A DNA stretch of 64,000 nt from Alisma plantago-aquatica (lineage: Eukaryota; Streptophyta; Magnoliopsida; Alismatales; Alismataceae). This document shows, piece by piece, positions 1-11,081 of this stretch. The position numbers were made by a program, and so were the translations under genes. Under the pieces are notes generated by a model, which was given only the letters and a program-made list of their open reading frames with translations, ran no database searches and was not told the DNA's origin. The stretch lies in the NCBI GenBank assembly GCA_963693085.1, contig OY856410.1, positions 882,495,335-882,559,334 on the forward strand, read 5' to 3'. Positions within the stretch are counted from its first letter, which is position 1; the number at the start of each line of letters is the position of its first letter.

Positions 1-258
1 GAGGTCAAAAAAAATCGGCATTTGGGAAGTGTGCAGAAAATTCAGATAAAATTTGACAAATATTCAGTAAAATTTGGTCAAATAATCAGGAAAAACAGGA
101 TAAACTTCAGCATATAATATGTGTGCAAGTATAGATACAAACATTACATATATATACACATATGTACACATGATAAACACATTGTTATATACTTATATAT
201 ATGGACATGTGATTTGCTTATTTATTATCTATTCCCGAATGTCAAATCATATAACATA

Positions 259-804
259 TTCTTATTTCATACATCTACAATTTTTTATTCAGGAACAACT
301 CGTGAAATATGGGGATAATTCATAAAACTCATGAAGAATTAGTGAAATTTGGGAATACTCTTGCAAAATTCAATGTAGCATTTGTCACATGAAGAATTCA
401 TGAAGTATAAGTGAACAATTCAAATTTCGGAGAATTTTGTGAGTATGGTCACAAGTAATGAGAAGGGCCAGAAGGAGGTAGAATTATACACTAATTTGCA
501 AGTTCGTGGTGCTCTGAATGCAGAAAGTGTTCTTATTTCATACATCTACAATTTTGTGAAATTTGAGAACAATTCGTGAAATACGGGGATAATTCATATA
601 ACTCGTGAAGAATTAGTGAAATTTGGGAATACTACGAGCTTCTTGCGGAATTTGATGTAGCATTTGTCACATGAAGAATTCATGAATTATAAGTGAACAA
701 TTCAAATTTCAGAGAATTTTGTGACTATGGTCATAAGTAAAGAGAAGGGCCAGTAGGAGGTAGAATTATACACTAGTTTGCAAGTTTATGGTGCTCTGAA
801 TGCA
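259..804. repeat. Direct tandem duplication, 271-bp unit
   Basis: Two head-to-tail copies (259-529 and 530-804). Both begin TTCTTATTTCATACATC and both end GGTGCTCTGAATGCA, with scattered point differences and a small indel. Inside the units the words GAATTCATGAA, TTCGTGAAATA and GTGAAATTTG recur, so the unit may itself have grown from shorter repeats. No open frame crosses it. It could be a degraded piece of a larger repeat that starts before the window. Confidence 0.8.
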
Positions 805-2324
805 ACATTGAGGGATATTTTCACGTGCTACAAATGGCATTGGAAATATGGCCTAACAAGGTTACAAACTTACAAGTGGATATGGACTCAAAATTTATTA
901 TTATTATTACTATAGTGAATTTACAAGCTTGAACAGGGATATGAAACCATGGATATACGATATATGTAACATGTTGATGAGGCCTTGGTATTGTTCTCAA
1001 GACATACTTTAGAGGATGATAACTAGGTGGTTGAGTGGTGGTTGATGGATGTGAGGCTTATGAAGAGGCTTGTCCAGCAACTGGACAACCCACCGGATGA
1101 GTTGATCGCTATTTTGGAGAATGAAGATTGATGGTAAAGCCGCTCCTAGAGGGTGAGAAGGGAGGTCAGCTATACTTAGTTTTCTCTTATCCTTTTGCTT
1201 ATGGTTTTCTTACGGTCATTTTGCGGCAGCTTATCAGGTTGAGTTTTGTTTATTGGTCTCTGTTATGTCTTTGATTCATGAAAATTTAGTTTTGTGCTTG
1301 CAAGGGGAGGGCGGAATGAATAAAATCGATCCTATATATGCGTAGATGCCAAACAAAGTTTAACTAAATCTTGTACTAAAACTCGTAGATCTATAACATA
1401 AGCACAACATCTAAACTACATCCATTATAGTAATGAAATGGCAACCTTAGATCTAATTCTACCCAATAGTTATATAAAATTCCAATGCAGGAAAATATGA
1501 CGATAATGTAATGCAATCTCAAAGAAAGGATCACCTGTGTACGGAACTAAGCTTCATAATTCATTGATATGATGATATCGAAATAAAATAACTAACTGAA
1601 TCCCTTTCATTATTTAGTAGTTAAGTGTGTGACATAAGGGATGTAATGAGCAGGGGAGGACGATAGAACTAACATATAGTTGGAACCTCTAGGACAAGTG
1701 AAGCAAAGAATTAAACATGTTTAGTGTTCTTAGATTGGTAGGTGGAGATAAAAGCCCAATCATGCCTCGGTTATATGAGACAACAACAAAATGGAGAGAG
1801 TCAAGGAGTTGGTCCTAGATTCCATAAACGATACTCAACCGTTGGTCTATCGTAAAGGATTGTTGGAAGAACATGCTTTTGCATCCATTGTACAAAGTTG
1901 ATTAGCATGTGTTGTGTGTTTGTGTGTAGGATACCAAAAAATATGAAATGTTATTCCGAAACCTCCACCTGGGTTCATCTATTTATTAACTTGCACTCGA
2001 AAAGCAAAACAAATGCCGGGTATGGTAACTATGAGATAAAGCCACATGCTAAGTGCTAACTAGGCAATGTAACCACTTTTTGGTCTTTAACCTCCTCAGA
2101 ATCATCAGCCAATAGGTTTCAGCCATAGGACAACTTTTTGGTTTGCAATCCCATAGCGTTAATGTTCATGAAACTGATCAGAACCAAACTATAAATTATG
2201 TGGCAGCTCACGGACCAATTTTAGAACAAATAGACAATTGTAGTATCAACCAAAAAATGGTGAAGAATGAAAGTTTTGTCACGTGTCTATTAAAATACAC
2301 AAGTTTATGGAGCGCCAAGTATAC
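805..2324. other. Non-coding stretch with one exon-like remnant
   Basis: No gene is recognised here. At 1045-1131 a plus-strand frame reads 28 codons of soluble, charged sequence (KRLVQQLDNPPDELIAILEN near its end) closed by TGA. Its composition resembles a real exon end, but an in-frame TAG lies just upstream and no family was recognised, so it is at most a decayed fragment. The expected third exon of the neighbouring PTH2 gene (starting after AG with a codon order Ser-His-Ala) was searched for on the minus strand and not found. Confidence 0.35.
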
Positions 2325-2865
2325 CTGCATTGTGCGGCGGCTTTGCCTTTGCCCATTTTCAGGTCATTCCTCGCCACCAGAACCTGGGAACGGACAACAA
2401 GGCCAACGGTTGTTAAGCTAATGAAAGCAGCATCCCCGAAGGTTTGTTCGCAAAGATGCGTCTTTTCGAGTGCACCCAATCCCCTCGCCGTTAGTTGGGT
2501 GATGCTGGTGTTAAGGTGGGTGCAGCGGTTACCATTTTAAAATCTTCAAGGATATCGGCTAGGTTCTCGATCTCGAGGAGCAGCTGCTTCTTTTCCTTCG
2601 GCTTAGTTTTGCAGTTGGTTTTCTTTGATGGACGACCACTACCGTCGTCCTCCGCCGAAACGATATGGCGATCAATCAGGCGGGTCTTCATAGTGGATCC
2701 CAACCGGGTGACCAACGTGCTAAACCAGCGGCCGTCGCCGCTAGCAGCTGCGGCTGACGAAGGGGGAAATGAAGCAGCGGTGGCGAGGATATATCCGAAG
2801 ACAAAGCAACCAGCCCCGACGAATAGGAGGGTGCTGCTGCTGACTGTCAGCATAGAGGAGTCCAT
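2325..2865 (-). CDS. Peptidyl-tRNA hydrolase 2 (PTH2) family, first two coding exons only
   Basis: PTH2 enzymes cleave the ester bond of peptidyl-tRNA released from stalled ribosomes, recycling tRNA. Exon 1 (2865 to 2533, 111 codons) starts at ATG 2865. It encodes a hydrophobic N-terminal segment (about residues 8-32, LLFVGAGCFVFGYILATAAS) that would anchor or target the protein, then a basic linker ending EDFKM. A GT donor follows at 2532. The 149-nt intron ends in TTCCCAG, and exon 2 (2383 to 2325) encodes VLVARNDLKMGKGKAAAQC, the hallmark start of the PTH2 catalytic fold (family pattern V-x-R-x-D-L-K-M-G-K-G-K-x-A-A-Q-C-S-H). Exon 2 ends mid-codon (AG) at a GTATAC donor, consistent with the following Ser. 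The rest of the catalytic domain is not visible in 1-2324; it lies beyond the window or is lost. GC content is far above the flanks. Family call firm; functionality uncertain. Confidence 0.85.
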
Positions 2866-2929
2866 GCTTCGTCGGTCGTTTTACTGAACGCGGTTACCTT
2901 CTCCTTAGCAGCAACAAACACAGGCCCTG

Positions 2930-2938
2930 TTTATTATA
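2930..2938 (-). promoter_or_regulatory. Possible TATA box of the PTH2 gene
   Basis: On the minus strand the sequence reads TATAATAAA about 65 nt upstream of the exon 1 ATG, leaving room for a leader of roughly 30-40 nt. A GGGCCTG motif, similar to elements common in plant housekeeping promoters, lies just downstream of it. Position and sequence fit a core promoter, but nothing else confirms it. Confidence 0.4.
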
Positions 2939-3255
2939 CACGGGGCTGGGAGCGGCGGCCTGAACTTCCACCTTATAACTGACAACGAGCTCATTCGCCG
3001 AGGGCAGGACGAGAATTCATTTGTAGGGCGCCACTTCTCGCCCGAAAAAAATGGACAAGTCGTGCCTGCGTCTTCCCCCTTCACCCACGAACGCTCTACT
3101 ATGCAGCGGCGGCCTTTTTTTTTTTGACGGGGTGGGGTGTATGTTTGTGTTTTTTAGTTTAAGGCTGGGCAATAGAGTTTGCATTCTTTGGTGATTATAA
3201 AACTTGATAATACCGTTGTGTTTGATATCATCCGCACATTGGTCCCCTTTGTCAT

Positions 3256-3860
3256 ATGGTAGAGTTTGATTTCTTTGGTGATCATATTGTATACTGCCGC
3301 ATTCATCTGAGATTGAAGTTCCGCTATGATATTGTTCAAGATGTTCTATTTGATATTATCTCTCAAACCGGAATAAAAGCCTTCAAAGAAGCCTCGGTTG
3401 CCTTTTTGGGACACGTCGTGATGGTTTCCACACTCAAAGACATGATGATATCTTACTATATGATTGGATTTAAGTAAATCACACTTGTGTTGATCATATT
3501 GGGGTCTCTCTATGACCGCTGCACTTTGAGGCAGGCCAGGCAGCTTGTGATGCGGCCACACAAAAAGTGTGCAAGCATGGTGTTGTATGTGAAACAAACC
3601 ATCAACATTTCCTTCCATTTGCCTTTGATATCTTTGGTTGTTTAGCTAATGGTTTTGTTTCCCTCTTATGACACATCCAATATATCATAAATAGGAATGT
3701 CACGATGTCATCTTCTACATCTTCAAATTTTGTCTTTAGATCATTGGGTTTTGTCATTCAGAAAGGGTTGGCAGCCCAATTTGTAGCTCGTGCCTCTACG
3801 AAGACATTTCTGAAAAAATTGATGGTGATAGAGATGGGAAAGGTGATTGGGAATGAGGTG
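3256..3860 (+). pseudogene. Decayed C-terminal fragment of a plant reverse-transcriptase-like (non-LTR type) protein
   Basis: Three consecutive stretches, in shifting frames, follow the order of the C-terminal part of a widespread plant protein family usually annotated as reverse-transcriptase-domain protein. About 3265-3420 reads FGDHIVYCRIHLRLKFRYDI followed by VQDVLFDI and a KEASVAFLG block. About 3525-3640 reads GQAASDAATQKV, then an HQHFLPFAFDIFGCLA block. About 3720-3810 reads VFRSLGFVIQKGLAAQFVAR. The family order (FGEHAVHC, RHDVVRDVLFDI, KEAPVNFL, ALKAASSKVAKHE, IPFAFDTFGFLA, GFAIQKGLAAQLVAR) is from memory. Stops at about 3475 and 3511 and frame changes mean it is dead. The upstream RT core is absent. 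Confidence 0.6.
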
Positions 3861-6742
3861 GTGATGGTAAGGGAGAAATTGTTAAAATATATTATTTGGT
3901 AACATGTGTATGGTGATAGAGATAAGGATGGAAATTTTTAAAATATTATTTGTTACATGATTACAGTGATGTACATGGGAGATTTTTTATTAAAAAATAC
4001 TCAGAAAAAATAAGAATCATATTTATTAGAATAATTTTACATATATAAATAAGTAGTGGAGTTTAGAAAGAAATTTTGTCCCTATGATTCACCATGCTTC
4101 TCCATGGGGACAAAAATAGACCAAATTTCAATATTCACCATGGATTCACCCTCACCATGGCAAACAAACAATATTTTTTGTTTCATCATCGTGATTCATC
4201 ATATAACAAATGTGTCCTACGGCAAGCAACTCTTTGAGAAAATAACCAACTAGTGAACATGTATAAACTTAAAGAACAAAGTGGATAGAGATTTATAAAC
4301 TTAAGGTTAGGCATTCACTATGGTACATTTTGTTCTATTTCTTTAGATTGGGGTCTTTCAATGTTGAGTTAGGAGAAAGAACATCCTATTATAATCCTGA
4401 AAGAGGCTTTAATACTTCATATCGAATCCCAACGGGGTTCGGTCCGCAACAAGTGCTTCACAAGAAGCAAGGTTGACTAGCTAAGCTAGCCGGCAAATGC
4501 GATACACTCTGCTCTATGTAACAATGATACACATATTATCGGAGCAATTTAGTCCTCAACCAATGTTATAAACACAAAAACAATTGGCAGCTCTTCCATT
4601 TTTACTATGGGGAAATTATGTTCATCTTATCCCCCAATAACCTAACTACAATGTTGCAAGGTTGTGTTGTCCTTATTCTATAAAATCAACACAGCTTACA
4701 ACTCAGACTCAACTTTCTGAACCTAAATCTCATATTCCAAGACCCACATGCCATATCTCAGAATGAGAAAATGTGTACTCCATCAACCAGTCCTCTAGAC
4801 CTCCTACTATAAGACCATCCAAGACCCTCTAGTTTGTAGACCCCCCTCACTTGTAAAGGCATCTCCATGAGACAAGAGAATATGTAGTTAGACACTAGGC
4901 ATGTGTCATATTCGATAGGTCCAGTCCAGTAGCTCACCTTTTTCAACTTGCCTTACGGATTCATTATACATTGTCAAGTTCACCATCATTATTGATATAT
5001 TCTCTCATCACAATATCAAATTTTGGAGGAATCCTTGGTCAAATGATGGGAGCATTTTTTAGATTAAGTCGGACACTATACTTCCTATCAATCATAGCAA
5101 AATGATAGTTGAGAAAGCTATAAAAAACTAATATGCATGAGCAAAGATCGCCTCAAAAGATCACTTTACATATACTCATGATATGAACACAACATTATTT
5201 CAATGCTCTCCTTCTCTAGAGAGCAATGTAAGAGTGACTGGTGTTGGAGTAAAGACTTTACTATGGCACTTGTCTAAAAATCTTACAAATGTTTTGATAA
5301 TTCTTTTGGCATGTCATGTCATTTTTTAGCTTATATAAGTAATTTCCTCATTGATAATGAAAACTTCTTATATTTGATAATCGACACAAAAGAGGATTCA
5401 ATGACCCATTGATGTCTCCTCTTCTGTGAATGGAACGATGATATTGTATATAATTTTTACACCCCAATTCACTTAATACAAAATGGGCCACTCCTACCAT
5501 CTTAAAAGCCTTCCCATGGACCTTTAACACACTGTCATTTAGATTTTATTTGATAAAAAGAGTTTGTGTTGACACATTATGGCATGATCATTGTTCTAAT
5601 TTTGCATCTCGTTTGGTGGAAGCATAACATCAAATTCTTCCAAAAGGTGAGGAACAAATTATATGGATTAATATTTTATATTTAGAATATGCTTATATTA
5701 CACTTATCTTCACTTCTCTAGATGTGATTTTGTGTCAGCACACAAAAGCAAACAACCCTCACGATTGTCTTTATGGTGAAGGAGAAGAAGGAGTCTTTAC
5801 TGTCAAGGATGATGATATGGGCATCCTTTCCTTCTTCAAGCTACCATAGGGCATTGATGATGAATATGCTCAATGTTGCGGATACAACACTAGGTAATCA
5901 TGATGAAGCTGTTTGAATATCTATATGTGACACACTATCTTTGTCCATTTTCTTTGATGTCTCTATGTGGGTTGTTGAAGGATCTCTCTCCTCCATACAT
6001 TACCTAGGTTGTTATTGACAAAATACATCTTCATGTGCTTCATACTTTATTATGGGATCTAAATCTCTTATATTCTTTCCTATCCCCTTTTCATTGGGTC
6101 ACTCTTAGTGCTCCCTTTCTCCCATTATGATATATGTTTGTTTTTTCTTATTCTTTATTTTCTCTCTCTCCTTGATATATGTGAAACACTCTCATTGGTT
6201 TTTGTAATTGAATTATTGGTTTAAGCAACTGATATGTATGATTATTTTTATCTAAAAAGTGTTTGTGTCTAGTGTAGAATGCTTCATGTTGAATATAATT
6301 TGGTGTTTCCGCACAAATTTGGGTTTTTGCCTAATTAACAGACCACTCTAGTCATAAGACTAATGAATTTGTGATGAGTTAGTTGCCAATACTGGTCTAA
6401 TAATTGTTTGAACAGGAAAATATTAGTGTGTACTTTTTTGTGATATGTGCTTCTATCCTTGTGAATTAAAAAAATCAATATGCTAGGAATGAAAGGTCCA
6501 TTTATAGTTTCAAGGGGCCAAAAATTGACGTGTTTTGTGTGCATACAACATATGTATTGTTTGTGATAATTCTATACAGTTGACTCAATGGGTGTTGTGA
6601 CTAAGTTCACATTGTATTATTTTACAAACTTTTAGAGTGTATTGTGAAGTGATTGTACAAAAAAATCATAATAGTATATAGAAAAAAATGGACAGGGGAA
6701 ATATTTGATAATGTTTTGATGGTTGATAGCTTCTAGTGGATA
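3861..6742. other. AT-rich non-coding DNA, no feature recognised
   Basis: No frame longer than about 70 codons, no tRNA, and no long terminal repeat boundary was recognised. Short frames here have ordinary random composition. It may be old degraded repeat. Confidence 0.5.
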
Positions 6743-7084
6743 TACTCTGTAAGACCCTTGACCTGGGTTTTGGGCTAACCCTGTTTTTTTGGCTTGAATA
6801 TGTGCTTAGAACCTTTCTCTAAACCTTTGATATAACCTTAGAGCTTGTGGAGAGCTTAAGTCTCCAGTTTGAGCTTGTTTGGATGATGTTTGTGCTTTTT
6901 GTGCTTATTTTGGGTCAAATTACAATTTACCCATTTTTGGAGGTTATCTTGCAATTTTTCACCTCTAGAGTGTTCCTTCTCTATATTGGCTTCATGAGAG
7001 AGAGTGTGATGCTTTGGGGAGCCTTTTTTTGGTGGCATCACTAGAGGTAATTAAGGTTTCTAGGGTTTTGGGTGTCTTGATCAT

Positions 7085-7375
7085 ATGTACCTTGTTGGTT
7101 GTCTCGACCTATGTCACAACCTTGGGTGTGTTTTGGTTGTTGTCTCAACTGAGACACCTTCTCTAAGTGTTTTTTTCTCGACCATGATGGTCTTGTTTTG
7201 TCTTGAGTCGAGATAGTTGTCTTCTAGTGAAGTGTCTTGACCTACTATTTGTGGTGATCCTTTTGTCTCAACCAAGTGATGTTTTGGTGTTTTGTCTCAA
7301 CCATGTGGTGCGTCCTTTGTGTGTTGCGACCGAGACCATATGTTGGGTGACCCAAGTGGTTGAGACCCAACATAG
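7085..7375. repeat. Array of TGTCTCGACC-type words upstream of the LTR promoter
   Basis: Within about 290 bp at least nine degenerate copies of a 10-12 bp word occur: TGTCTCGACC near 7098, TCTCGACC near 7177, GAGTCGAGATAG near 7206, GTCTCAACC near 7265 and 7294, ACCGAGACC near 7330, GGTTGAGACCC near 7359. Most copies here read TCTC-RACC. Spacing is irregular and the intervening text is unrelated, so this is not a simple satellite. Confidence 0.7.
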
Positions 7376-7502
7376 GTTGTATCACCAGCTCATGCATGTA
7401 TTTTTTAAGTGGTTTCATGTTGGTTTCTTGGGTTGACAAGTGTCCCTTTGGAGCTCTATATTGTAGACACCTCATCTTCACCCTACTTCTCTCCTCCTTT
7501 GC

Positions 7503-7510
7503 TATATAAA
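7503..7510 (+). promoter_or_regulatory. TATA box of the solo LTR
   Basis: GCTATATAAACCC lies about 755 bp into the LTR, followed by a pyrimidine-rich stretch where an LTR transcript would be expected to start (about 7535). It would mark the U3/R boundary. Activity cannot be judged. Confidence 0.6.
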
Positions 7511-8599
7511 CCCTCTTATCTCCATGCAAGTGACCCTTTTTGTCCCTTATCTTTCTCCTTCCTTGCTTTCTCATCATTGGATCTTGGTGGAGCAAGAAGA
7601 GTTGATCCTTGGAGCTTTGGTGATTGGACCTCTTGCATGTGGTCACTCTTGATCATCTTCAACCTTGTTAGTGTATGTCTTTCTTTTGTGGTGTTTTTTT
7701 TCCTTGGATCTTATACCCCATATTCTTCTCTTTTCCAAGCCCTAGACCATGGATCCTCCATGGTGGTCATTCTTGAGAAGTCAAACCCCCATCATAAGGA
7801 TCATAGGCCATGTTTTGACAAGGTGGACCCAAGTGTGAGGAAGTTTCCTTCTCTCTTTCTCCTTTCTTCCTTTGGTTCAGCCTAGAGCTTCTTTCTCTCT
7901 TTTCTTGGGTTATATTTGACCTTGGTGCCTTCTTTTCTTGAGGTGATCTTGTGGTCGAGAGGGTGGAGCCTTTGGTGGAGCTTCATCATCCTTAGTGATC
8001 GTGTGCTTGGAGCTAGTGATCCTTGGAGTTGATCTTCCTATTAGTGGGTTATATAACACTTTTCCCTCTCTATTATTACACATTTCATACATGCATGTTG
8101 ACATTTCTCTCTCTAAAACGTACCCCTAATGTTCTAGTAGATGATACAACGCTCTAGATCTTGTTTGATGGTGAATAACATACTTGGTTTGCTTATAATC
8201 TGAAACCCTAATTGACGGAACCCAATTTTGGTGATGTAATGGTGGTTTTCTTCAACCTTTTGACCTTGGTTTTGATCACATGCATAGTGTTCATGTATAT
8301 TGGTGTTCCATGGAGTTTAGGTTCTATTTTGGTGGTGTCAAATGTGGTTTTCTCTCTCTTACACAAAGGTCTTTCATGATGTTTTCATGATACAAGTTTT
8401 AGGATTTTTGGTGACCATTTTGCATAAGGTTTTTTCCTCCATGTTGATGATGGGTTTCTTTGGTATGATCTTCTATTTTGTCAGTGGAAACATTTTTTCT
8501 TGATCATGGTTAATCCATGTTTTGGTGTTTTTCTCTTGCCTTGGTGGTATCTTGACCTAAGTGGTTTCTATACCATGTTTTAGTTGAGGTCATGACACT

Positions 8600-9075
8600 T
8601 TATACTTAGTGTTTTGGGTCGAGATGTTACTTCTGTTTTGGGTCGAGGTGTCACACCCAGTAAAGGCTGAGACACATACCTCCATGATGGTCATGACCCA
8701 TGGTTTGTTTGTTCGAAATGTTTTCCTTGGTTTGAGGTTGAGACACTTGGTGATGATGGTCAAGTTGATTCCTTGTTGGTCGAGATGATGCCCTAGTTTT
8801 TGGGTCGAGACACATCCTTATTTCGGTTGTGAGATGTCCTTGGTTGGAGGTTACAACATGCTTGGTTTTGGTCGTGACATGTCCTTGTTTTGAAGACAAG
8901 ACAACCTTGTTTCTTGAGGTCACGACATGTGTTTCATAGGGTGGTTGAAACCCTAGTTCATGAGCGGTCGAGACATGTGGGGTGTCGTGGTCGAGACACG
9001 TTGGTTGTGTTGAAGTCATGATCTCATTTGCATGAATGGTCGAGACGTGTAAGATGGATGATCGAGACACATACT
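8600..9075. repeat. Array of GGTCGAGACA-type words downstream of the LTR promoter
   Basis: About fifteen degenerate copies in 475 bp, for example GGGTCGAGATG near 8617, GGTCGAGATGATG near 8778, GGGTCGAGACACAT near 8802, GGTCGTGACATG near 8869, CGGTCGAGACATGTG near 8966, GGTCGAGACACG near 8987, GGTCGAGACGTG near 9038 and ATCGAGACACAT near 9060. Nearly all copies read in the opposite sense to most copies upstream of the TATA box, so the two arrays are roughly inverted to each other. Confidence 0.75.
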
Positions 9076-11081
9076 TGAACACATAATCAACACATGTACA
9101 TGAGTAATGAATGAACCATTTATAGTGTTGTTTCGGATGAATGTTAATCAATCTTAATCATGTTCCTCAACCCTAATGTGCTCCAAGGAAGTGGGATATT
9201 GTGGAACTAAGGCTTTGTGATTGAATACAACTATAAAACCCTAAATGATCATGAATGGAGCCTTAACCCTAATGTTGAGCAATGTGATGTGTTTGCTTTT
9301 CTCTCTTGAACTGGTTATATTATTTTGTTGTTTCTCTCTCTTATTTATAGACACTAACCCTACAAGTGATATGAACTTGAATGAGATAGATATGTGAATG
9401 CTATGGTAAATCCTATATTATAGGGGATGGTGATTATGAGCAATGTTGAGGCATAATGTGATGTGGTATACACAGGGATTGTGTGCTAGGAGTATGATGA
9501 TCTAGCAGGTTCTTTGTGCATGATTTGAGGTGATAACCTCTAGAGATGCGATTGAGGGATTGATATCCCACAGTGACGTGACATTGGAGATAGCCTTGTA
9601 TGGATGTTTGACAATGATTATGGCCTCATGAATGGCAGTGCTACAATGATATGTGATGATGTGACAAGTTCACACCTTATACATTTTATATCTTCTGAAG
9701 TTGAATTATGTTCTTGTTCTTGTAGAGTTTGTTTTGGCTTTGTACGTTGATTCATGATAAAAGATACTTAATTGGCCTAACTAGTCAAGTGGAACCTAAT
9801 CATGTATTTGTCTTGTGCCATAGATCCATTCCAGTGTCAGTTTTAGTGCTGGATGGTGAAATAGGTTCTCCCTTAGTGGAAGCTCGGAGTCATATATTGT
9901 TGAGTATACACATTCACAGTTTGGTTGCAGACCATACCCTGGAAAGAGTGCGGCTATGGGCCATAGCTCAGTGATGTGACTCGGTATATACTTATGATAC
10001 TTTCACAGGATTGGTTGTGGTCCTTACCCTAGTAGGAGTGCGACTATGGGTCATAGCTTAGTTTCACTAGCGTTGTGCCTATATACCAAGGCAGGCTAGG
10101 CTATTTTGCAGTTAGATTTGATATGTCTCTATGGAGTTCTCTTGTGCTGACCGGGAGGTGTGGAGAGGTCATGGATTCCGGCTCTTCCATTGACCTTGTA
10201 TGACACTGATTTTGACTTAGCAGTTGTCAGTTGGAGCATGAATGGTATACCTCAATCTCCTTAGGGCATAATAAAAGATGTAATACAACTGTGTAGTATA
10301 TTTCCATTGGGACAAAATGTGATCAGTTGAAGCCTTGCCTTGCCTTTGTATAGCTTTATTGATAGAAAATATACATGTTCTTTATATTCCTTCTTAGAAT
10401 ATTAATTGTTCTACTGCTCAATGATAACTACCTAGTATTGGTTAACCTTCTTTACCTGTTGGATACACATCGTTTAGTTGAATATGCCCACTTAGTAATT
10501 ATGTTACCTATATGCTTCAGTTTATCTGTGCTTTAATATACATTGGCAGAGAGTTATATCTCTCGCTGGGATGTTTGGTATCACCCTGTGGGTTTCACAT
10601 CTTTTAGGTGGTCGTGCATGACGTGGTGGAGATCGCACAGCTGAGGAAGAGTAGCAACAAGAGCAGTAGCTGATAAGATTGGATGTGATGCTAGTCTTTT
10701 GGTGTTAGATTCCTAGAGTCATCCATGTACTCTCAGGTCCTTGGGGGTGTTTTGATGTGTTTTGTAGACATGTTACCGGTACGAGGGTTATGGTTTGTAT
10801 GTCTTTTGATGTATAGTTATAGCAGATGTACATGTACATAAGTGGAATAGGTATCTCATGTAACAGGTTGACGATAAGAACAACGATGTAAGAACCTTGT
10901 GATATATGTTATGTGGACCACGTGTCCTGTTAAGGACTAATATGTGAAGGCTTTCAACTTGTGTTGCTTCTGCTAAATTGGTTTTAATTTTCTATATTTT
11001 CTGGTAATCTGCATGTTTAGTTTTAATTATGCTTTTGGTTTTGGTATTCTCATTTGTGGCACGTCGGGGAGTCACATACTC

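Larger units (their letters stand above)
6748..11076 (+). mobile_element. Solo LTR of a Tekay/Del-type Ty3/gypsy element, 4.33 kb, TSD TACTC
   Basis: The segment starts TGTAAGACCCTTGACC and ends CGGGGAGTCACA (TG...CA), and is flanked by identical 5-bp duplications TACTC at 6743-6747 and 11077-11081. There is no primer site or gag-pol, so it is a solo LTR left by LTR-LTR recombination. Its 3' third is homologous to the LTRs at 19933 and 30272. Shared landmarks are AGAGTTATATCTCTCGCTGG (10550 region versus 24917), the tract GGTATACCTCA followed by CAGGGCATAA, and a GTACTCTCAGGTCC block. That places it in the same lineage. A TATA box sits at 7503-7510. Arrays of a GTCGAGAC word occupy both sides of the promoter. 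Confidence 0.92.
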
